Part shown: positions 33,979-42,424 of the stretch, one piece after another | Layout of the letters: every line of letters begins with the position of its first letter | How positions within the stretch are numbered: the first letter of the stretch is position 1 | Assembly: GCF_014197245.1 (NCBI RefSeq) | Contig: NZ_JACIFF010000005.1 | Coordinates: forward strand, 186,001-250,000 | DNA: 64,000 bases | Source of the DNA: Neolewinella aquimaris | Lineage (GTDB): Bacteria; Bacteroidota; Bacteroidia; Chitinophagales; Saprospiraceae | Reading direction: 5' to 3' | Made by a program: the position numbers and the translations under genes | The notes under the pieces: generated by a model | Databases searched by the model: none | The model's input: only the letters and a program-made list of their open reading frames with translations | Told to the model about the DNA's origin: nothing

Positions 33979-35462
33979 GCGAAGGCCCGTTTGAGCTCCT
34001 GCTTGGTGACCTTCCCCATCACGTTGCGCGGCAGGTCGTCCTGGAAGATGTACCGCCGCGGCAGCTTGTAGCCGGGCAGTCGCTCACGGAGCCAGGCGGC
34101 GAGCTCTTCGAGGTTCACGGCGGCGGGGTCGGCGATCAGACTGGCACCGATGATCTCTCCCCACTCATCGTCGGGTAGCCCCACCACACCGCACTCCCGG
34201 ATCAGGGGGTGCGTACGCAACACTTCCTCGATCTCGAGGGCGGAGATCTTGTAGCCTCCGGATTTGATGATGTCGACCGAGTTGCGGCCCAGGATGCGGT
34301 AAGCACCGCCCTCGAAGACGGCGATGTCGCCGGTGCGGAACCAGCCGTCTTCGGTAAATTCCCTGGCCGTGGCTTCCGGTCTGCCCCAGTATTCCCGGAA
34401 AACATTGTTGCCCCTTACCTGAATTTCTCCGCTTTCTACGGAATTTGCCGGCACCTGCGTCCCCGCCTCAGTTACCAGCCTGACGTGTACGCCGTCCAGC
34501 GGCTGGCCGATGTGGCCGGGTTTGCGCTCGCCACGGTAGGGGTTGCTGATGGCCATACCCATTTCGGTCATGCCGTAGCGTTCCAGAAGGGTGTGGCCGC
34601 TGATCTCGCGCCAGCGTTCCAGCACCGAGACGGGCAGGGCGGCGGAGCCGGAGACCATGAGGCGAAAGTCACTTAGCGCGGCACTGATCTTCCGTTGCTC
34701 GTGGGCGGGCAGGGAATCGTAGTGGCCGATGAGCTTAAAGTAGATGGTGGGTACGGCCATGAAAACGTTAATCTCCCCACTGAGGAATCGTTCGAAAATG
34801 GCCTCCTCCCCGAAGCGCGGCAGGAACTCACAACTCGCCCCGCTCCAGAGTGCGCAGGACAGCACATTAATGATGCCGTGGACGTGGTGCAGGGGCAGAA
34901 TGTTGAGAATGCGATCGTCTGCGGACCACTCCCAAGCGTTGACTAGTGCTACGATCTGCGCCCGGATGTTGTCGTGGGTGGTCACCACACCCTTTGGCTT
35001 ACCGGTGGTGCCGCTGGTGTAGAGGATCATGGCGCGGCGGTCGGAACTGATGTCAGGAAGTGGACCATCGGTAGCCGACCCGAAGGTTTCCGCCCGTGCA
35101 AAGGAGGAGATGTTCTCCTCAATGAGTGGTGCAAGCTGGTCTAAAAATTCTCCGGTATACAGCACGTGCTCGGCGGCCGTATCCTCGATCACGTAGCGGA
35201 GCGATGGGGTGGGGTGCTTGGTACACAGCGGCACGGCGATCCCTCCCGCCCGCCAAATGCCCCACTGTAGGGCCACGTAGGTGAATCCGGGCGGCACCAG
35301 GAAGGCAATGCGTGCTTCGTTGAGGTCCTCACGGCCGGCAAGCAGGCCCCGCGCAATGCGAGCCGAGGCGTCCAACAGTTCCCGGTAGCTATGTTTCTGC
35401 CCGTTACTGACTACGGCGGTGCGGTCTGCGAACTCCTGTGCACGGTCAACTAATTCAATCAC
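33975..35462 (-). CDS. matB: Malonyl-CoA synthetase (acyl-AMP ligase)
   Basis: 495-aa ANL-superfamily enzyme that makes malonyl-CoA from malonate, CoA and ATP. The P-loop is ILYTSGTTGKPKGVV; LLERYGMTEMGMAISNP is the A5 motif, with the Arg/Met pattern of malonate-specific ligases; the C-terminal lysine motif is LPRNVMGKVTKQEL. The start is a GTG at 35462 (reading MIELVDRAQ); the longer frame with a TTG at 35492 runs into an AT-rich patch. Location with madL and madM confirms the pathway: imported malonate is activated for fatty-acid synthesis or decarboxylation. Confidence 0.92.
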   Translation of the reverse strand: MIELVDRAQEFADRTAVVSNGQKHSYRELLDASARIARGLLAGREDLNEARIAFLVPPGFTYVALQWGIWRAGGIAVPLCTKHPTPSLRYVIEDTAAEHVLYTGEFLDQLAPLIEENISSFARAETFGSATDGPLPDISSDRRAMILYTSGTTGKPKGVVTTHDNIRAQIVALVNAWEWSADDRILNILPLHHVHGIINVLSCALWSGASCEFLPRFGEEAIFERFLSGEINVFMAVPTIYFKLIGHYDSLPAHEQRKISAALSDFRLMVSGSAALPVSVLERWREISGHTLLERYGMTEMGMAISNPYRGERKPGHIGQPLDGVHVRLVTEAGTQVPANSVESGEIQVRGNNVFREYWGRPEATAREFTEDGWFRTGDIAVFEGGAYRILGRNSVDIIKSGGYKISALEIEEVLRTHPLIRECGVVGLPDDEWGEIIGASLIADPAAVNLEELAAWLRERLPGYKLPRRYIFQDDLPRNVMGKVTKQELKRAFA

Positions 35463-35468
35463 GGCGGA

Positions 35469-35505
35469 AAATTTAAAATTTAAAATTCCCAATTTAAAAT
35501 TTGAA
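35469..35505. repeat. AT-rich ATTTAAAATT patch
   Basis: Three overlapping or near copies of ATTTAAAATT in a GC-rich region, covering the last codons of the DsrE-like gene and the 31-bp gap before matB. It could supply a promoter for matB or simply be low-complexity DNA. Confidence 0.5.
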
Positions 35506-36015
35506 CACCCCGTATCCTTTCATCTGGTACATGGCTACGGTGGTCAGCATGGAGGTAGCGATTTCCACTTCCGGAATGACAGCATCAGGGGGCACATTGC
35601 GTCCGAGGAGGGACTGTCCGCAAACCGTCACCCGCACCCCGGCCTGCTTGAGCGAGCGGATCAGTTCGATGTTGGGGTTATCGACGCCGAAGCGTTCGCG
35701 GTAGTGGGCATTGTCCATCACGCCTACCGTAGCGCCGGCGTGGATGGCCAGCACGATGGTTACTTTTTCGTCGGGCACACCGCCCACGGCGAAGAGGTTA
35801 ATCATGCGCGCGACGCGGTAGAGGCCCTCACTCAGGCTGTCGGGCTCTTGGCTTCCCGAGGCTACGTCCACCACGAAGTTGTAGGTCAGGTTCGTATCGA
35901 GGAGTACGGTGGCTTCCGGCACGTCGTAGATGCCTCCGAAGGGTACGACCGGCGTAACTTTTTCCTGGGCGGCAAGCGCGGGAGCAAAGAAAATCAGAAA
36001 AAGCAGGGTGCGCAT
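35494..36015 (-). CDS. Exported DsrE-like protein
   Basis: 173 aa: signal peptide (LLFLIFFAPALAAQ), then a DsrE/DsrF fold with a single conserved Cys in VRVTVCGQSLL. IHAGATVGVMDNAHYRERFG and PEATVLLDTNLTYNF are typical of the Bacteroidota DsrE-like group. DsrE family members relay sulfur or bind thiols; being exported, it may act in periplasmic sulfur handling, which is not established. It lies 31 bp upstream of matB in the same direction and may share its transcript, an unexplained combination. Confidence 0.83.
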   Translation of the reverse strand: MRTLLFLIFFAPALAAQEKVTPVVPFGGIYDVPEATVLLDTNLTYNFVVDVASGSQEPDSLSEGLYRVARMINLFAVGGVPDEKVTIVLAIHAGATVGVMDNAHYRERFGVDNPNIELIRSLKQAGVRVTVCGQSLLGRNVPPDAVIPEVEIATSMLTTVAMYQMKGYGVFKF

Positions 36016-36217
36016 ATGCAGCAATTTTGGGGGGAAGTTAGCGGCCTGGGGCGGGGCAGCGCAAGATAGGTACGACAACAGAAGGTGGTTCGTTAATAGT
36101 TAACAATTGCGGTTCGACACAACTTCCTATGGCGTTACGTAGATATGATAGTTGAGCGTAGACTTGTGGGCTCATCGTTTTACAATCAACCAAATCTTCC
36201 CTCCGGGCGTGATACAA

Positions 36218-37150
36218 ATGGCGAAAAGTGTAATCTGTACGTTGTTCGAGAACCATTACCACTATGGCCTGGGGGCATTGATCAATTCCCTCTACAGCTG
36301 CGAATACCGGGGGGTCATTTATGCGGGATACCGGGGCGAACTGCCCCCCTGGGCGGTGAATACGGTACCTCTGGAGGGCGGCATCACGGCATTCGAGGTG
36401 GTCCCGGAGCTGACGGTTCACTTTGCGTACCAGGAAACCGACGAAATGCTGGCCAACATTAAGCCGGCCCTGATTCAGCAGGTCTGGGAACGGTACGGGC
36501 CGGAGGTGGAAACCGTCTTCTACATCGATTGCGACATCGTGATCAAGGCCAAGTGGGAGCACTTCGAGGCGTGGGCGCAGCACGGGGTTGCCATGTGCGA
36601 GGATATGAACTCCCCGATCCCACCGTCACACCCCCTCCGACTGCAGTGGCAGGCCTACTACGCGAAATTCGGTATCGATTACCAGCCACGGGACGCGGTC
36701 TACGTCAACGGCGGCTTCGTCGGCATCAACCGGCGCGACCGGGGTTTCGCCGAGCGGTGGGAAGAAGTACAACAGTACATGAAGTTACACACGGGCAAGC
36801 AGGACCGCATCGGTATCGCCGACCGCTGGAACATGTTCCACTTCATGGACCAGGACGCCCTCAACGTGACCAAGGACCTGGTCGAACGGGTCAGCCTGAT
36901 GGGGCCGGATGCAATGGATTTTCACAGATACGGGTACGTCATGTCGCACGCCGCGGGTCGCAGCAAACCGTGGAGCAAGCACTTCGTCAGTAATGTCCTC
37001 AAGACCGGAGAACGGCCCAGTTTCACCGATAAGCTGTACTGGCGTCACGTCAGTCACCCCATCAAACTGTTTTCCGCGTCTACCATACGGCGCAAACTGC
37101 TTACCCTGAACATAGCCGTCTTCATCGGCCGGCTGTTTACGCGGACGTGA
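36218..37150 (+). CDS. Putative nucleotide-sugar glycosyltransferase with DxD motif
   Basis: 310 aa. A GT-A type start (AKSVICTLFENHYHYGLGALINSL) is followed by a D-x-D metal site (VFYIDCDIVIK) and AVYVNGGFVGINRRD, which is the position where GT8-like enzymes bind acceptor. The protein resembles small Bacteroidota glycosyltransferases without an assigned donor. The C-terminus has a hydrophobic, basic stretch (LLTLNIAVFIGRLFTRT) that could contact the membrane. No surface-polysaccharide cluster is adjacent. The ATG at 36218 was preferred over a TTG 22 codons upstream. Confidence 0.72.
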   Translation: MAKSVICTLFENHYHYGLGALINSLYSCEYRGVIYAGYRGELPPWAVNTVPLEGGITAFEVVPELTVHFAYQETDEMLANIKPALIQQVWERYGPEVETVFYIDCDIVIKAKWEHFEAWAQHGVAMCEDMNSPIPPSHPLRLQWQAYYAKFGIDYQPRDAVYVNGGFVGINRRDRGFAERWEEVQQYMKLHTGKQDRIGIADRWNMFHFMDQDALNVTKDLVERVSLMGPDAMDFHRYGYVMSHAAGRSKPWSKHFVSNVLKTGERPSFTDKLYWRHVSHPIKLFSASTIRRKLLTLNIAVFIGRLFTRT

Positions 37151-37171
37151 TGCGGAGATGCCCGGGTATGC

Positions 37172-37834
37172 TTAGTCTTCTCCCTTCAAAGGCGATATCA
37201 TGATGTGAGCCCGGTGGGTTCCGGGATCCATGATCCAGGGGTGATTGGGGGCAATGGGCGATTCGGGCAGACCCGTAGAAGCGGCGGTAGCGTAGGGCAT
37301 GTATACCACGTAGCGGTAACTCGCACCGTCCACCTTGCCCGTTTCCGGATCATAGGTTGCGTTCGGGCCGGAGTAGACGTGAAGCGTGGAGCCGGCATCG
37401 CCCATCGTTAGCTTGCCCGACTTTACTTCCTCCTCCCGGAGGGCAAAGATCTCCTGCGCGCTTTTTCCCTCTGCCTGTAGTTCCCGCCCCCGCATCATGA
37501 AAGGTTCCAGGCTCTGGTGGTAGCAGGCCGCGTTGAACCCGTCCTTGTTGGGGTCGTCCGCCAGGCAGATAAACTCATTGGTGCCCTCCCGCAGGGTCAC
37601 GAATTCCCCGGCCGCGTTGTACCCGATCACCTTGGCGCCATCCCGACTGGCGGCGGGGGCGGCGAGTAGGGCGGTCGCGATGCGCGCCTCGTCGGAATCA
37701 ATATCGACCAGTTGGGCCCTGTTTTCGGTCGGGTCGGACGTCGTGACCTCCGGTGTTTCCGAAACGGTTTCGGTGGCGGGGTCGCAGGAGCAGAGAAGAG
37801 CGAAGAGCAACAGGGTGGGTACGGCTAGTTTCAT
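37172..37834 (-). CDS. Lipoprotein of unknown function
   Basis: 220 aa. Signal with lipobox (LLLFALLCSC), a Thr/Glu/Pro-rich linker (ETVSETPEVTTSDPTENRAQ) and a compact domain (residues about 50-220) with two Cys (FICLADDPNKDG and AACYHQSLEP) that could pair. Motifs YRYVVYMPYAT and PNHPWIMDPGTHRAHIMI are distinctive, but no family is recognised. The frame extends upstream 31 codons; the ATG at 37834 starts the signal. Confidence 0.7.
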   Translation of the reverse strand: MKLAVPTLLLFALLCSCDPATETVSETPEVTTSDPTENRAQLVDIDSDEARIATALLAAPAASRDGAKVIGYNAAGEFVTLREGTNEFICLADDPNKDGFNAACYHQSLEPFMMRGRELQAEGKSAQEIFALREEEVKSGKLTMGDAGSTLHVYSGPNATYDPETGKVDGASYRYVVYMPYATAASTGLPESPIAPNHPWIMDPGTHRAHIMISPLKGED

Positions 37835-38054
37835 AGTGCAATTGTTTAGGCGTGTGTCCGCGTAGCTCGGTCGATAACCCAAAGCGAAGCGGCAAATAAA
37901 GTAAGCAATATTTGCGGAATGCCACACCGGCGTTTCTGCTGTCAGACCAAAAGAAGATATCTCGGGTCACTATATCTTGGTATTAATGTACGTATTGTAC
38001 GTCTAAACTTGTACAAAGTCGTTTGGGGGGATAATTTGGGATAAACACATATCC

Positions 38055-38630
38055 ATGAAGACCCTATTTCCCCTATTGGTACTGCTCTTTTTATTTCTCG
38101 GTACCGGATGCGTAAACAACCTTACGGGCGACGAGATAGACGAATTTGAGGAGGAGTACGGTGAGGGCGAGCTGAGTGCCCGTATCGACGGTCGGTCCTT
38201 TAGGGGCCGTATTGCCTGGGCGGAGAAAGGAGAGAACGTCGATAATTCCGGCTTATCCGCTCTTTCGATCATCGGTGGCGACATCCGCAATGACGAAGAC
38301 GGGGAGGCAATCTATATCGTGGCGCTCTTCGAAAGTCCGACAGTTCCCGCCAGTGGAAGTTATAGCATGAATGAGGATTGTTTCGATAACGACATACCCT
38401 GTGTATGGGGTGCTTACGGCTTCTCATACCAAGACGGGGAAATTGATGCAACCTTCGAGAGCGATGATTCATCACCCGGCTCACTGGTAAATCTAACCTA
38501 CGAAACCTACGAGCGCGACGAAGGTCCCGCCCTCCGCGGAACCTTCGAAATGGTGCTGGTCTCGGCCGATGACGCAGACGTCACCCTACGGATTACCGAC
38601 GGTAAATTCGATGTACCCATTTCGGAGTGA
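38055..38630 (+). CDS. Lipoprotein, DUF6252-like
   Basis: 191 aa with lipobox (FLFLGTGC) and an acidic linker (DEIDEFEEEYGEGE). The remaining beta-rich domain begins LSARIDGRSFRGRIAW and contains YSMNEDCFDND; small Bacteroidota lipoproteins of this type are often grouped under DUF6252. Function is unknown. It converges on the antiporter gene. Confidence 0.75.
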   Translation: MKTLFPLLVLLFLFLGTGCVNNLTGDEIDEFEEEYGEGELSARIDGRSFRGRIAWAEKGENVDNSGLSALSIIGGDIRNDEDGEAIYIVALFESPTVPASGSYSMNEDCFDNDIPCVWGAYGFSYQDGEIDATFESDDSSPGSLVNLTYETYERDEGPALRGTFEMVLVSADDADVTLRITDGKFDVPISE

Positions 38631-38649
38631 CAGCGAGTTTCGGATTTAC

Positions 38650-39894
38650 CTACCTGTCGCGCAGCAGTCGTCCGATCACCCTTTCGATCGTAAGCCCCTG
38701 CACCAGTATTGAAAAAACGACAACGACGTAAGTCATCACGAGAAACATTTCCCGGTTCATCTCTTCCGAGAGGCTCAGGGCAAGCGCGATCGATATGCCG
38801 CCCCGCAATCCTCCCCAGGTCATGATCAAATTGGTGTGGGGAACGAAATCCAGCTTCCGTTCGAATAGTTTCACCGGTACCCACAGGGAAGCGTAACGGC
38901 AGAGCAGTGCGATCGGAATGGCCAGCAAGCCGGCGAGCAAATAATTGGTCTCGTAGGTCAGCACCAGCATCTCCATTCCGATCAGCACAAACAGGAGGGC
39001 GTTGAGCAGAATGTCGATCAGTTCCCAGAATTTATCCACGTACTGCTCGGTTATTTCTGACATGGCGGCGCTTCTGGCGCGATCGTTGCCGATCAGTAGT
39101 CCCGCCACCACCATGGCGAGGGGAGCGGAGAGATGCAATTCGTCGGCAATAACCGTTCCGACCATCACGGCCGCCAGGGTAATGATGACTTCCGCACTGA
39201 AGTCATCGATGGACTTGAGCAACCGGTAGGTTATCCACCCGATCAGCAGTCCCAGCAGGATGCCGCCGAACACCTCCTGGCCGAACAGTTTTAGAATGTC
39301 CGCAGGTCCCACGGCCGGGCCGGTAGCCGAAGCAATGCTGAACAGGGTTAGAAACAGCACCACACCGACGCCATCGTTGAAGAGCGACTCCCCGACGATC
39401 TTTATCTCCAGCTTTTTCGGGGCGTTTGCCTGCTTCAGTATCCCCAGCACGGCGATCGGATCGGTAGGCGAAATCACCGCACCGAAGAGCAAACAGTAGA
39501 TATAGTTGACCGGAGTACCCAGCACTGCGAGCAGATAGTACGTCGCCGTTCCGATCAGGAAGGTAGATGTGATCACCCCGAGGGTAGCAAAGGCGATGAT
39601 CGGCCAACGCAGCTTTTTGAGCTCCTGAAAATTGGTGTGCAGCGCCCCCGCGAACAGCAGGAAACTAAGCATGTAGTCCATCAGTATCGTCTCGAAGTCA
39701 ATCTGTCGGATCAACTCCGCTTCCGCCTTCAGCAGCGTATCATCGAATACGCTGACGGCCAGTACTCCCAGGGTGTACACGATGGTAATCAGCATCAGGC
39801 CGATCGTGGTCGGCAACTTCAGGAAACGAACGTTGAGGTAGCCGAAGGCGGCGGCCAGAAAGATCAGGCCCGAGGCGATTAAGTAGTAGTTCAT
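38650..39894 (-). CDS. Na+/H+ antiporter, CPA1 (NhaP) type
   Basis: 414 aa with about 12 hydrophobic helices. FGAVISPTDPIAVLGIL, NDGVGVVLFLTLF and LMLVLTYETNYLLAGLLAIP fit cation:proton antiporter-1 proteins; the ND pair of LFNDGVGVV is the ion-binding site. It exchanges cytosolic Na+ (or K+) for protons. It lacks the C-terminal cytosolic regulatory domain of longer NhaP forms. Confidence 0.92.
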   Translation of the reverse strand: MNYYLIASGLIFLAAAFGYLNVRFLKLPTTIGLMLITIVYTLGVLAVSVFDDTLLKAEAELIRQIDFETILMDYMLSFLLFAGALHTNFQELKKLRWPIIAFATLGVITSTFLIGTATYYLLAVLGTPVNYIYCLLFGAVISPTDPIAVLGILKQANAPKKLEIKIVGESLFNDGVGVVLFLTLFSIASATGPAVGPADILKLFGQEVFGGILLGLLIGWITYRLLKSIDDFSAEVIITLAAVMVGTVIADELHLSAPLAMVVAGLLIGNDRARSAAMSEITEQYVDKFWELIDILLNALLFVLIGMEMLVLTYETNYLLAGLLAIPIALLCRYASLWVPVKLFERKLDFVPHTNLIMTWGGLRGGISIALALSLSEEMNREMFLVMTYVVVVFSILVQGLTIERVIGRLLRDR

Positions 39895-39965
39895 TCCGGT
39901 GGGTTTTCCAGTGCTTACACTCCACGAAAGTACTCCCCCCCGGCTCGGAACCCCTGATGGCTGGC

Positions 39966-40445
39966 TTAGTCAGCGTCGGATCCCCTGGCTCCCCCACTGG
40001 GTCCAGCTCGCTTATCTCCCTTTCGCAGCAGGATTTGCTGCAACACCGCATCGACAAAGGCGGGAAAGTGTTCCTCCTGTTCTGGTCGGAGCAAATCCTT
40101 TACCTCCAGAAAGTGGGCGTACGTAGTCAATATTTTTTCCAGTTCCAGCGTACCGAGTTCGGAGGGCAGTGGTCCGGGATCGGTGGCCTGCGGAGTGGTC
40201 AACTGCCGGAAGTAGGTTTCCAGTAGGGCGGCTTGTCGCTGGTTAAACGCCCTCATCTTAGCATCGTGGGCGTGGGCGTAAGTCATGAACTGATCGTGCT
40301 GGGCGGCGTCGAAATCAAAGCGTTTGACGGCCTGCAGGGGACCGTGGCTCATCCGGCCGGGAGCGAGTACGATGAACGTGAGGAGCGCAAGATTGAGCAG
40401 CAACAGGCCAATCGCGGCAAATTGGTAGACCTTAAGCTTGTCCAT
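39966..40445 (-). CDS. Membrane-anchored periplasmic sensor-like protein (CnrX/CpxP-like)
   Basis: 159 aa. One N-terminal transmembrane helix (FAAIGLLLLNLALLTFIVLA) anchors a helical periplasmic domain (RFDFDAAQHDQFMTYAHAHDAKMRAFNQRQ to LLRPEQEEHFPAFV), much like metal-sensing CnrX or the Spy/CpxP family. Its start overlaps the upstream anti-sigma-like gene as TAATG. With that protein and the ECF sigma factor it forms a plausible signal-relay group, probably reporting metal or envelope stress. Confidence 0.8.
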   Translation of the reverse strand: MDKLKVYQFAAIGLLLLNLALLTFIVLAPGRMSHGPLQAVKRFDFDAAQHDQFMTYAHAHDAKMRAFNQRQAALLETYFRQLTTPQATDPGPLPSELGTLELEKILTTYAHFLEVKDLLRPEQEEHFPAFVDAVLQQILLRKGDKRAGPSGGARGSDAD

Positions 40446-40717
40446 TATTCGTAGAGAAGGTAATCGGAAACCAGGGCGAGGGTTTGGTCCTGACCGGATG
40501 ACTCGTTAGTGTAAAAAGTAATCGCCGCCGCATTTAACAGCAGCAGCAGAACGGCCGCCGCTACCATCGCGCGCCACTGCCGCAGGGGGACGACCACCGC
40601 CTCCGGCCTCGCGATCCGGGCTTCGATCCCGGGCAGTAAGTCACGATCGGGGCGTGCCCGGGGTAAGTTGCCTAATCGTCCGATCAGGTCTTCAAAATCA
40701 GGGTCGAGTTTTTCCAT
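40445..40717 (-). CDS. Putative anti-sigma factor, one transmembrane segment
   Basis: 90 aa. About 50 cytosolic residues with a Pro/Arg-rich start (LPRARPDRDLLPGIEARIA), one transmembrane helix (WRAMVAAAVLLLLLNAAAITF) and a short periplasmic tail. It sits 18 bp after the sigma factor. There is no H-x3-C-x2-C zinc motif, so it resembles CnrY-type short anti-sigma proteins rather than the ZAS family. Function is inferred from location and topology. Confidence 0.72.
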   Translation of the reverse strand: MEKLDPDFEDLIGRLGNLPRARPDRDLLPGIEARIARPEAVVVPLRQWRAMVAAAVLLLLLNAAAITFYTNESSGQDQTLALVSDYLLYE

Positions 40718-40735
40718 TTTAGGTTGAGTTTAGTG

Positions 40736-41296
40736 TCAGCCCCGGTGGGGATATTCGGCATGTAAGTAGGTTTTCAGGCTTTTCTTGGCACGCATCAGCA
40801 ACCCTTCGATGGCCTTCAGTGTCAGTTCCATCACCTCGGCGACCTGCTGGCGGGGCAGTTCTTCTACGTAGCTGAGCACGAAGGCCGTTTTTTGCCGCGG
40901 CGGCAGGCGGTAAATAGCGGCAAACAGGGCGCGGCTCGTTTCCCGCTCCTCCAGTTGGACGCCCGGATGGTAAAAATCGGGCGGATCTCTGGTGGCCGAG
41001 AGCGCGCCAAAGATGCCGCGTTGCCGTCGGCGCTTATCCAGCGCCGTCAGTGCGGTATTGACGGTGATGCGGTACAACCAGGTCGTTACCTGGCTTTCGG
41101 ACTTAAAGGTTGCGGCAGCGCGCCACGCCTTAGCGAATACATCTTGGGTGACCTCCTCGGCATCGGACGTATCCTGGAGGTAACTCAGGGCGGTGTTGTA
41201 TACGCGGGCGTTGTGACGATGGTACAGGGCACGCAGCGCCTCGGCGTCCTGTGCGGCGATGCCGGCGATCAACTCCTGGTCGGTTACTTCGGTCAT
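40736..41296 (-). CDS. ECF sigma factor with anti-sigma partner (CnrH-like arrangement)
   Basis: 186 aa. Region 2 (DTSDAEEVTQDVFAKAWRAA, then TTWLYRITVNTALTALDKRR) and region 4 (LPPRQKTAFVLSYVEELPRQ, then AEVMELTLKAIEGLLMRA) are clear. The start is the ATG at 41296; a TTG codon just before it is ignored. It is first in an operon with an anti-sigma-like and a periplasmic sensor-like gene. A Cys-rich, Csp-like gene is divergent 179 bp away, so a metal-related regulon is possible. Confidence 0.93.
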   Translation of the reverse strand: MTEVTDQELIAGIAAQDAEALRALYHRHNARVYNTALSYLQDTSDAEEVTQDVFAKAWRAAATFKSESQVTTWLYRITVNTALTALDKRRRQRGIFGALSATRDPPDFYHPGVQLEERETSRALFAAIYRLPPRQKTAFVLSYVEELPRQQVAEVMELTLKAIEGLLMRAKKSLKTYLHAEYPHRG

Positions 41297-41475
41297 CAAC
41301 GCCCGATATTCTGTACTTTGACTGTCGGAAAGTACAAATCCTTCGCGGAGGGTCGAATATTTTCAAGACGCTGCGGCTCGCTATTCCAAAAATTGGCCGT
41401 CTGCCTTTTCTAACTCGGGCCCGACCAACTGATGGGGGCGGCCGCCGATCTATTGAGCATAACTTTCAGGACACC

Positions 41476-41814
41476 ATGCCCGCACCGATCACGCCAGCCT
41501 ATACAGAATACTTAGTCCGCTGCCGGGCCTGCCTGGGAATGTGCCGCCACTGTCTGGAAGAAACTACGCCGGAGGAAGCCTGCCACGAGTCCCTGCCGGA
41601 CGTCATTCTCGCCCTGGAGGTCGCCACGATCCTGATCGAACTCCGCAGCGAGGAGGCCTACGACAAACTGCGTAGCTGTGCCGAAGCTTGTGCCTTCAGC
41701 GCCACGAACTGGGAAGAGTACGCGCATCCCTTCACCCGCCAGTGTGCCAGTGCGTGCCGGATGGTGTTCGACTACTGGTGCGCAAATGCGGACACCATCT
41801 CAACGATTTGTTGA
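41476..41814 (+). CDS. Cys-rich four-helix-bundle protein (Csp/DUF326-like copper storage)
   Basis: 112 aa with eleven cysteines, spaced C-x2-C-x3-C-x2-C at residues 16, 19, 23 and 26, then C36, C68, C72, C90, C94, C102 and C112. This matches the DUF326/Csp family, in which cysteines line the core of a four-helix bundle and bind many Cu(I) ions. No signal peptide is present, so it is the cytosolic type. The ATG at 41476 begins the conserved region; the longer frame adds a non-homologous 75-residue extension. It is divergent from an ECF sigma/anti-sigma/sensor operon, which could respond to the same metal (inference). Confidence 0.85.
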   Translation: MPAPITPAYTEYLVRCRACLGMCRHCLEETTPEEACHESLPDVILALEVATILIELRSEEAYDKLRSCAEACAFSATNWEEYAHPFTRQCASACRMVFDYWCANADTISTIC

Positions 41815-41920
41815 CTGGTGAACCCAAATTCACTTGTGTGATCATTTCGCTCATTAGCGAACATCACCGTTACGTATAGCAGTTGGCCTTGGTGAGACTG
41901 TTCGTCAGAATTCCCTGCCC

Positions 41921-42424
41921 ATGCCTAAGCCCGTGACCATCCGAGATAACCCTTCATCCCATCATATCACCCTACAGGTCAACGGGCTGGAAACTACCCT
42001 GCGGGTACCCCCCTGGGTTTCGCTGCTCGATGCCTTGCGCGATCACCTTGACCTGACGGGTACCAAAAAGGGCTGTGACCACGGGCAGTGCGGAGCCTGT
42101 ACGGTAATCTGCGATGGAGATCGAATACTCAGTTGCCTCACCCTGGCTGTGATGAAAGATGGCGCCAGGGTCACCACCATCGAAGGCATCGGCACCGAAG
42201 ACCGACTGCATCCCCTTCAGCAAGCGTTCATCGATTACGATGCCTTTCAGTGCGGCTACTGCACCCCCGGACAGATCTGCAGCGGAGTAGCCATGCTGGA
42301 CGCCGGTCACGGCGAATCCCGCGAGGAGGTGAAGGACCTGATGAGCGGCAACCTTTGTCGTTGTGGGGCCAACACGAACATCATCGATGCGATCATGGCA
42401 GTAAAGGAAGGAAAGTATGAATAA
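41921..42424 (+). CDS. paoA: Molybdenum hydroxylase iron-sulfur subunit, PaoA/YagT type
   Basis: 167 aa with two [2Fe-2S] sites: Cys52, 57, 60 and 72 in the plant-ferredoxin-type site (KKGCDHGQCGAC) and Cys111, 114, 146 and 148 in the helical site. It passes electrons from the molybdopterin subunit to the FAD subunit. Unlike E. coli PaoA it has no Tat leader, so the complex is probably cytosolic. Its end overlaps the next gene by 8 bp, indicating a tightly coupled operon. Confidence 0.9.
   Translation: MPKPVTIRDNPSSHHITLQVNGLETTLRVPPWVSLLDALRDHLDLTGTKKGCDHGQCGACTVICDGDRILSCLTLAVMKDGARVTTIEGIGTEDRLHPLQQAFIDYDAFQCGYCTPGQICSGVAMLDAGHGESREEVKDLMSGNLCRCGANTNIIDAIMAVKEGKYE

Noticed and set aside
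41251-41475. N-terminal 75-residue extension of the Csp-like gene
   Set aside because: It overlaps the start of the divergent sigma factor gene, and the Csp family begins near the ATG at 41476.
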